Positions 7,861 through 11,606 of a stretch of DNA of 11,606 nt are shown here, in pieces. Source of the stretch: Fibrobacter sp. UBA1765. Its GTDB lineage: Bacteria > Fibrobacterota > Fibrobacteria > Fibrobacterales > Fibrobacteraceae. The position numbers and the translations under genes are program-made. The first letter of the stretch is position 1; the number at the start of each line of letters is the position of its first letter. Where the stretch lies: contig DCGZ01000012.1 in the NCBI GenBank assembly GCA_002314675.1, forward strand, positions 3,135 through 14,740, written 5' to 3'. A model generated the notes under the pieces. The model was not told where the DNA came from. It saw nothing but the letters and a program-made list of their open reading frames with translations, and made no database searches.

Positions 7861-7888
7861 GCTGTAGGCAGTCGGCTGTAGGCTGTCG
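7861..7888. repeat. 14-bp tandem duplication
   Basis: GCTGTAGGC followed by AGTCG (7861-7874), then GCTGTAGGC followed by TGTCG (7875-7888): two 14-nt units differing at one base. It is part of the same repeat-made intergenic region. Confidence 0.7.
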
Positions 7889-7908
7889 TCAAAAACGCTT
7901 CTTTACCA

Positions 7909-7977
7909 TGTCGTTGCGAGCGAAGCGCGGCAATCCAGTGCAAAGTTCTGGATTACTTCGCGTTGCTCGTGATGACA
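7909..7977 (+). repeat. Long inverted repeat, 'SLRAKRGNP' dispersed-palindrome type
   Basis: Arms 7909-7938 and 7948-7977 (30 nt each) face each other across a 9-nt loop (7939-7947). Most of the differences between the arms keep G·U pairs, so the RNA would form one long hairpin. Read in one frame the left arm gives SLRAKRGNP and the right arm GLLRVARDD. Such peptides are familiar from false gene calls made on interspersed palindromic repeats in many bacterial phyla (recalled knowledge). It is not a gene. Confidence 0.8.
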
Positions 7978-8036
7978 GTTAAGAAACCAGAAACAAGAAA
8001 GCAGTGGTTCGACAAGCTCACCAAACTTGTGATGGT

Positions 8037-8063
8037 CATGTCGTTGCGAGCGAAGCGCGGCAA
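8037..8063 (+). repeat. Second, one-armed copy of the palindromic repeat
   Basis: 27 nt identical to 7907-7933, exactly 130 bp downstream, in the same orientation. The sequence diverges after position 8063 and no matching right arm is found nearby, so this is a half element. Just before it, 8007-8026 (TTCGACAAGCTCACC) resembles another commonly dispersed intergenic repeat. Confidence 0.75.
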
Positions 8064-8109
8064 CCTAGAACAAGACGCAAAAGCTAGAAGCATGAAAATT
8101 AGCAAGTCT

Positions 8110-8231
8110 CTCTCGTCTGTCATGGCTTCGCCATAGGATGTGGCTGCACTCGGTCCTGCCCAAGCAAGCTTGGTCGCGACTCTCGTTTGCACACATCTCG
8201 TCTGTAGGGCCATAGGCCCGTTCTCTCGTCT
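8110..8231 (+). repeat. TCTCGTCTGT cores with mini-hairpins
   Basis: TCTCGTCTGT occurs at 8111-8120 and 8196-8205, and a shortened TCTCGTCT at 8224-8231. The two full copies are followed at 1 nt by 13-bp hairpins of the same 5-3-5 form: ATGGC-TTC-GCCAT (8122-8134) and GGGCC-ATA-GGCCC (8207-8219). CCAAGC-AA-GCTTGG lies between them (8160-8173). CGCGACTCTCG at 8175-8185 recurs at 11452-11462. This fills the end of the gap before the alcohol dehydrogenase stop. Confidence 0.7.
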
Positions 8232-8243
8232 AATCACCAGCCA

Positions 8244-9416
8244 CTAGATCATAGTCCTGTAGACTTCCTCAACCTGCTTGTCGTTAAGCGGGTTGAAATT
8301 GCCCAGTTCGCCAGGGCGGCTTCGCTTGGCCTTTTTAGCCATTATAGCGATGTCGCTTTCCTTGAAACCAGGAATTTCGCTTAAGCGTGTTGGCATGCCA
8401 AGGCTTGTCCAGAATTCAGAAAGCTTTGCGATGCCTTCAAGAGCTGTTTCGTCGTCATTTGCCTTTGGTGTAATGCCAAAGACACGGGTCGCAAGTTGCA
8501 CAAAACGAGCCTTCTTGAACTGCAATTGGTAACGCATCCAGTGCGGGTAAGTGATTGCGAGTCCTGCACCGTGGGCAACGTCGTAAAGAGCACTCATTTC
8601 ATGTTCAAGCGCGTGTACGCTCCAGTCTTCAACACGGCCTAGTCCAAGAATGTTAACGTGAGCAACTGTACCAGCCCAGAGCAACGTGTCGCGTGCATCG
8701 GTGTCGTTGATGTTTTCTCGGATTGCGTTCCCTGCCGCTATGATGGAGCGGAGCACAGCTTCGCACATTTGGTCTGTCAAGTCGACTGCTTCTGTGTTTG
8801 TAAAATAGCGTTCAAAGATATGCGCCATCATGTCGACAATGCCGCACGCAGTCTGGTAAAGCGGCAAGCTGTAAGTCAATTCCGGGTCAAGAATCGAGAA
8901 TCGCGGGCGCAAGCATTCGCCTGTAGCAGAACGCTTAAGCAATGTGCTTTCCTGGGTAATCACCGTGTTGCCGGAGCCTTCAGAACCGGCCGCAGGGATT
9001 GTTAGAATTACGCCGACAGGGAGAGCCTTTTGCGGCATGCGCTTGCGTGCATAAAAATCCCAAACTTCACCTTCGTTTACTGCCCCCATTGCAATGCCCT
9101 TGGCCGTGTCGATCACGGAACCGCCACCAAGAGCAAGAACAAAGTCAATTCCTTGTTCTCTGCAAACTTCAATGCCTTTGTAAACCGGACCGTCAACAGG
9201 GTTCGGGCGCACGCCGCCGAACAAAACAACCTCAATGTTTTCTGCCTTCAGGGAATCGACAACGCGCTTTAAAAGACCGCTGCGTTCCGCATGAGAGGAA
9301 CCATAAACAATGAGAGCCTTCTTTGCGCCAAGAGCTGCGGTTTGCTTGCCGGCTTCGTTGACAGTACCCTTGCCAAAAACAAAACGAGTAGGGGAGTAGT
9401 AGGTAAATGGAATCAT
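8244..9416 (-). CDS. Iron-dependent alcohol dehydrogenase (BdhA/YqhD type)
   Basis: 390 aa, normal for the family. It reduces aldehydes to alcohols (or the reverse) with NAD(P)H in the cytosol. The N-terminal Rossmann part carries GGGS (97-100) followed by VIDTAKGIA. The metal site in the helical C-terminal part is complete: D195 and H199 (GIVDMMAHIFE), H268 (WSVHALEHE) and H282 (DVAHGAGLAI). The sequence is closest by eye to clostridial butanol dehydrogenases and E. coli YqhD (PTRFVFGKG, ILDPELTYSLP, ATG/AAGSE region). NADPH preference and natural substrate cannot be read from the sequence; ethanol formation or aldehyde detoxification are likely roles. It is transcribed alone, divergent from the lipoprotein. 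The ATG at 9416 has no useful Shine-Dalgarno (AAGG is only 1 nt away) but has TATATT 6 nt upstream. Confidence 0.92.
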   Translation of the reverse strand: MIPFTYYSPTRFVFGKGTVNEAGKQTAALGAKKALIVYGSSHAERSGLLKRVVDSLKAENIEVVLFGGVRPNPVDGPVYKGIEVCREQGIDFVLALGGGSVIDTAKGIAMGAVNEGEVWDFYARKRMPQKALPVGVILTIPAAGSEGSGNTVITQESTLLKRSATGECLRPRFSILDPELTYSLPLYQTACGIVDMMAHIFERYFTNTEAVDLTDQMCEAVLRSIIAAGNAIRENINDTDARDTLLWAGTVAHVNILGLGRVEDWSVHALEHEMSALYDVAHGAGLAITYPHWMRYQLQFKKARFVQLATRVFGITPKANDDETALEGIAKLSEFWTSLGMPTRLSEIPGFKESDIAIMAKKAKRSRPGELGNFNPLNDKQVEEVYRTMI

Positions 9417-9422
9417 GCCTTA

Positions 9423-9428
9423 AATATA
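9423..9428 (-). promoter_or_regulatory. Candidate -10 of the alcohol dehydrogenase gene
   Basis: Minus-strand TATATT, then exactly 6 nt, then the ATG at 9416: the same geometry as at the EAL gene. No good -35 is visible. Confidence 0.4.
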
Positions 9429-9452
9429 TTAAAAGGTCGGTAAAATTTTAGG

Positions 9453-9573
9453 GCGGTAGCCGCGCTCTTGCCGTATCGCATGTCCTTTGTTCCTTTCAGT
9501 CACCGGCCATGCGTCGGTTCAAAGCGGCAACTTCGTACCGCTTCGAATGCCTTCGCACATCGATCGCTACCGC
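9453..9573. repeat. Structured intergenic element bounded by an inverted repeat
   Basis: GCGGTAGC (9453-9460) and its reverse complement GCTACCGC (9566-9573) bound a 121-bp GC-rich stretch inside an otherwise AT-rich gap. Nested inside are CGCATG (9477-9482) with CATGCG (9508-9513), and GCGG (9524-9527) with CCGC (9538-9541). No ribosome site or convincing reading frame is present. A dispersed repeat or a structured RNA is possible; the sequence alone does not decide. Confidence 0.4.
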
Positions 9574-9668
9574 GAAACGCGTAAAAAAAAGTTAACTTGA
9601 TGCTGGGAAAGCGCATGTTCGTTGTTGACTAGTTGCCTCTGATAGAATTTTTAACTAAATTCATATTC

Positions 9669-9675
9669 AAAGAGG
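9669..9675 (+). promoter_or_regulatory. Shine-Dalgarno that sets the lipoprotein start
   Basis: AAAGAGG with an 8-nt spacer to the ATG at 9684. The longer in-frame start at 9633 has no ribosome site and would bury the signal peptide behind 17 extra residues. A possible -10-like TAAATT is at 9656-9661, with TTG at 9633-9635. Confidence 0.75.
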
Positions 9676-9683
9676 TTTTTATT

Positions 9684-10556
9684 ATGAAAAAACAATGGCT
9701 TTTTGGTTTGTTGACAGCTAGCGCAATGATTTCCGCTGGCCTTGTTGCTTGTGGTTCTGGCGATATTGCTAAGCCAGGTGAATATGATGAAGCTTTTTTG
9801 GCTGACGTAGGTGCAGAATCTGGCCCTATCAATAAGATTATTGGTGATGCAGAAAAAGATTACGCAGCGTGTTTGAGTTCTGGAGCCTGTGAAGCTCGCC
9901 CTGTAGAACCGAAGGAAGAATCCTCTTCTTCGACAGAAGTTCCTGCAGAAAGCTCCAGCTCTAATGGTGGAACAACACCTGGTGGCACAACTACCAATCC
10001 TGGTACAACACCTGGCGGTACAACCACAAATCCTGGCACAACACCTGGCGGTACAACCACGAATCCTGGTACAACACCTGGTGGCACAACTACAGACCCA
10101 GGTACAACACCTGGTGGCACAACTACAGACCCAGGTACAACTCCGGGCGGTACAACCACAGACCCTGGTACAACACCGGGCGGTACAACCACAGACCCAG
10201 GTACAACTCCTGGCGGTACAACCACAGATCCTGGTACAACTCCGGGCAACGATCCTGAATCCAGCTCTTCAACTCCAGTTGAAAATCCTCCAGAAAGTTC
10301 TAGTTCTACACCAACACCAAGTGGTGACGCTAATGTGTTGACTCTTCCATTCCAGAATGAAGTTCTCGAGCCGGGTACCTATACTGCGACATTCTCTGGT
10401 TCGACATTGCAGGTTGGAGGAAATTCTGGAGATTGTACAGCAAATATCAATGGTAAAGATTATTCTATTGGATGGTCTTCCCAAATTCAAGGGGTTAGTG
10501 GTAATCTCACGATTATTGTTGATAAAGCTTGTGTAAATGGTATTTCAGGTTGGTAA
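9684..10556 (+). CDS. Secreted lipoprotein with TTPGGTTT(N/D)PG repeats and serine linkers
   Basis: 290 aa from the ATG at 9684. A lipoprotein signal peptide (basic MKK, hydrophobic core, lipobox L20-V21-A22-C23) predicts lipidation at C23 and export, probably to the outer membrane; G24 and S25 follow. Residues 26-75 form a short region with C63 and C69. Serine-rich linkers EESSSS/ESSSS come next (about 78-93), then eight 11-residue units TTPGGTTTxPG (97-184; x is N in the first three and D in the last five). A partial unit, two more ESSSS linkers (about 192-208) and a small C-terminal domain (about 215-290, with C251 and C283) close the protein. That domain looks all-beta, with NVLTLPFQNEVLEPGTYTATF. 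ESSSS linkers are a hallmark of secreted Fibrobacter proteins, including cellulases and adhesins (recalled). No catalytic motif is recognised. The Thr/Pro/Gly stalk suggests it holds the C-terminal domain away from the membrane, perhaps for binding. Function unknown. Confidence 0.88.
   Translation: MKKQWLFGLLTASAMISAGLVACGSGDIAKPGEYDEAFLADVGAESGPINKIIGDAEKDYAACLSSGACEARPVEPKEESSSSTEVPAESSSSNGGTTPGGTTTNPGTTPGGTTTNPGTTPGGTTTNPGTTPGGTTTDPGTTPGGTTTDPGTTPGGTTTDPGTTPGGTTTDPGTTPGGTTTDPGTTPGNDPESSSSTPVENPPESSSSTPTPSGDANVLTLPFQNEVLEPGTYTATFSGSTLQVGGNSGDCTANINGKDYSIGWSSQIQGVSGNLTIIVDKACVNGISGW
9972..10247 (+). repeat. 33-bp in-frame tandem repeat, 8 copies plus a partial
   Basis: Eight 33-bp units (9972-10235) and a 12-bp partial (10236-10247) encode the TTPGGTTTxPG stalk. 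Units at 10071-10103 and 10104-10136 are identical, which points to recent duplication. The other units differ mainly at synonymous sites and at the Asn/Asp codon, so copy number can change without frameshift. Confidence 0.95.
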
Positions 10557-10575
10557 ACAATACCATTTAAATTTT

Positions 10576-10610
10576 AAAAACCTCGTCAGCATTTGCTGCG
10601 AGGTTTTTTT
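10576..10610. terminator. Bidirectional rho-independent terminator
   Basis: AAAAACCTCG (10576-10585), a bulged T, CAGC, loop ATTT, GCTG, then CGAGG and a run of seven T. The stem stays paired into the flanking A/T runs, and the opposite strand ends in five T, so it can end both the lipoprotein transcript and the convergent acetyltransferase transcript. It overlaps the stop codon of the latter (10609-10611). Confidence 0.88.
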
Positions 10611-11130
10611 ATATCTCCTCGAACCAGGACTTGCCGATGATGCCTTTCCAGAAGCTTGCGTAGTCATTAATTGTTATAGGTGGCCCGAACTGCAATAGCT
10701 GGTACGTTTCGCCTTGCCATCTGTATGCTCCTGGTACTTCACTGAACCCATTCCGTTTGTAGAATTGTTTGCGCTGAATTCGTTGAGCATTGTTTGCTGT
10801 TGAGGCATCTTCAAATTCAGTATCTACGACTATGGTTTTGTCAGGAAATTCACTGATAATTGACTTGAGAATTTCGGAGCCAAAGCCTTTGTTTCGCTGT
10901 TGTTCTTCGACTGCGAAGTAGGTTATGTTGACGATGCGTTTACCTGCAATGTAGCTTGCGAATCCACAGAATTCATTTGCGTTGAAATATGCCTTGAACT
11001 TGCGACCTTGCGTTGTGTCGAGCAAGTATTGTATTGGTATGATTTCGTTTTCTGGGAAGGCTCTTTTGTATAGAGAGAGAACCTTGCTGTAGAAGGGGGC
11101 TGTGGTAGTTACAAGTTTTTCTTGAAGCAT
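10609..11130 (-). CDS. GNAT family N-acetyltransferase
   Basis: 173 aa. It would transfer an acetyl group from acetyl-CoA to an amine; the substrate is unknown. The acetyl-CoA loop is seen as R79-N-K-G82-F-G84 after the beta-strand NITYFAV (68-74), followed by a helix (SEILKSII). The C-terminal part has the typical AQRIQRKQFYKRNGF motif (115-129), placing the donor-binding Tyr near 124, and ends YRWQGETYQLLQFG plus an extra tail of about 25 residues. Length is typical for small GNATs. It is transcribed alone and shares the terminator at 10576-10610. The ATG at 11130 has no Shine-Dalgarno; TACCTT lies 6 nt upstream. A cluster of TTTAGTACCAT sites lies 90-200 bp upstream and might regulate it. 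Confidence 0.85.
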   Translation of the reverse strand: MLQEKLVTTTAPFYSKVLSLYKRAFPENEIIPIQYLLDTTQGRKFKAYFNANEFCGFASYIAGKRIVNITYFAVEEQQRNKGFGSEILKSIISEFPDKTIVVDTEFEDASTANNAQRIQRKQFYKRNGFSEVPGAYRWQGETYQLLQFGPPITINDYASFWKGIIGKSWFEEI

Positions 11131-11136
11131 GCGTTA

Positions 11137-11142
11137 AAGGTA
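11137..11142 (-). promoter_or_regulatory. Candidate -10 of the acetyltransferase gene
   Basis: Minus-strand TACCTT followed by 6 nt and the ATG at 11130. It is a poor match to TATAAT but fits the TAnnTT pattern shared by the other unled starts in this window. No -35 is clear. Confidence 0.25.
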
Positions 11143-11220
11143 GAATGAAAAAGGTGTGGTTGAGTCATTTTTTTATAACGTACATGTTGTTATGTAGTAC
11201 TAAGCTGTTTTTTATTGTAG

Positions 11221-11329
11221 TTTAGTACCATGGTGTTGTTGCCAAGTTTTTTGCCGATGGTACTAAAAATGAAAAAATCGGAGTTTAGTACCATTAAAAA
11301 TAAGACAGTGGAGAAGCTATGGTACTAAA
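11221..11329. repeat. Four alternating copies of TTTAGTACCAT
   Basis: TTTAGTACCAT lies at 11221-11231 and 11284-11294, and its exact reverse complement ATGGTACTAAA at 11257-11267 and 11319-11329. This makes two inverted pairs with 25- and 24-nt spacers, repeated with a 62-63 bp period. A decayed relative (GTAGTACTAAG) is at 11195-11205. The sequence between copies is not conserved. It could be a set of protein-binding sites upstream of the acetyltransferase, or ends of small mobile repeats. Confidence 0.75.
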
Positions 11330-11399
11330 ACAGGCTGGAGTATCAGTTAGTTATCATCATGAGCGATACAATGAGTTTGTTGGTAAGTCAGCCTATTAG
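11319..11399 (+). CDS. Possible 26-aa small ORF or gene remnant
   Basis: An ATG inside the last ATGGTACTAAA copy opens a 26-codon frame (start MVLKQAGVSVSYHH, end at TAG 11397-11399). GGAGA stands 4 nt before the ATG, a good ribosome site. The peptide is not recognised; it has no membrane segment or signal. It may be chance, a leader peptide, or the stub of a lost gene. Low confidence. Confidence 0.2.
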   Translation: MVLKQAGVSVSYHHERYNEFVGKSAY

Positions 11400-11430
11400 A
11401 GATTGTCATTGAACTCAGCCATGCCTAAAG

Positions 11431-11604
11431 CAAGTAGAACTTGTTTTTGACCGCGACTCTCGCCTGAGCGAGATAGCCTCCGGGGTCACTTCGTTCCCCC
11501 TTCGCCCTTCGGGCTTCCGATTGCTTTGCAATCGAAAGGCTTAAATCTTGCCTAATTCGCTTTGCTCATGGCAAGATTTAATCGAACTCACTTCTCGTGA
11601 GTTC
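11431..11604. repeat. Field of consecutive hairpins at the right edge
   Basis: Perfect inverted repeats follow one another: CAAGT-AGA-ACTTG (11431-11443), TCTCGC/GCGAGA (11458-11473), GCCC-TTC-GGGC (11504-11514) and CGATTGC-TTT-GCAATCG (11518-11534). Then come TTAAATCTTGCC/GGCAAGATTTAA (12-bp arms, 11541-11552 and 11570-11581) and GAACTCAC/GTGAGTTC (11584-11591 and 11597-11604). CGCGACTCTCG at 11452-11462 is shared with 8175-8185. No gene is seen here. The style matches the repeats in 7743-8243, so this is probably the same class of intergenic element and continues beyond the window. Confidence 0.7.
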
Positions 11605-11606
11605 TC

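Noticed and set aside
7623..8237. Open frames of about 90-106 aa on the minus strand through the 7743-8243 gap
   Set aside because: They are composed of the dispersed repeats (FARNDM, RLPTA-type peptides) and of antisense RNase HI sequence. These are classic spurious calls.
9633..9683. Longer lipoprotein start at 9633
   Set aside because: No ribosome site, and the 17 extra residues would precede a textbook lipoprotein signal peptide. AAAGAGG 8 nt before 9684 marks the real start.
9860..10249. 129-aa open frame antisense to the lipoprotein (VVPPGVVPGS repeats)
   Set aside because: It is the mirror of the 33-bp repeat; any in-phase repeat without stops gives such a frame. No ribosome site or domain, and the sense strand has a signal peptide and ribosome site.
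11221..11329. CRISPR array
   Set aside because: The repeats are only 11 bp, alternate in orientation, and the spacers are 24-27 nt; no cas genes are present.
11431..11448. CAAGT-AGA-ACTTG followed by TTTTTG as a rho-independent terminator
   Set aside because: A stem of only 5 bp with few G/C pairs, and no gene upstream on the plus strand that needs it.

Overview
The window looks like chromosomal DNA of a Fibrobacter-type bacterium (Fibrobacterota, FCB group). The evidence is a secreted lipoprotein with runs of ESSSS-type serine linkers, a futalosine-pathway menaquinone enzyme, intergenic DNA packed with small hairpin repeats, and promoter-like TAnnTT motifs resembling those of the related Bacteroidota. 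This assignment is by family resemblance; no search was run.

Left part (1-4588): a tRNA-Ala(GGC) gene runs off the left edge on the minus strand, with a good promoter at 59-87. Divergent to it lies a two-gene plus-strand operon: a membrane-anchored GGDEF-EAL-type protein (212-2056) and a membrane-anchored hybrid sensor kinase (2078-4588). Both carry damaged catalytic sites. The EAL domain lacks two key acidic residues and the GGDEF motif is gone. The kinase keeps its phospho-acceptor His and receiver Asp but has lost most of its ATP-binding domain.

Middle part (4589-7742): a three-gene minus-strand operon encodes, in transcription order, an unrecognised Rossmann-like protein (GTG start), a PHP phosphoesterase of the YciV/RNase AM type (GTG start, overlapping its neighbour) and MqnE, aminofutalosine synthase of menaquinone synthesis. 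It meets the kinase gene tail to tail with no spare base. A two-domain RNase HI is transcribed divergently from it.

Right part (7743-11606): a 501-bp gap between the convergent RNase HI and alcohol dehydrogenase genes is almost wholly made of repeats. These are 13-bp mini-hairpins of constant 5-3-5 geometry attached to conserved cores, and a long inverted repeat that reads as the familiar spurious peptide SLRAKRGNP. An iron-dependent alcohol dehydrogenase (minus) and a repeat-rich lipoprotein (plus) diverge from a second structured gap. The lipoprotein and a GNAT acetyltransferase converge on a shared bidirectional terminator. The last 475 bp have no clear gene: four alternating copies of TTTAGTACCAT, then another field of hairpins up to the window edge.

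A cross-cutting observation: all five genes that begin a transcription unit without a Shine-Dalgarno sequence have TAnnTT exactly 6 or 7 nt before the start codon, the geometry expected for leaderless mRNAs. Operon-internal genes instead have Shine-Dalgarno sequences.
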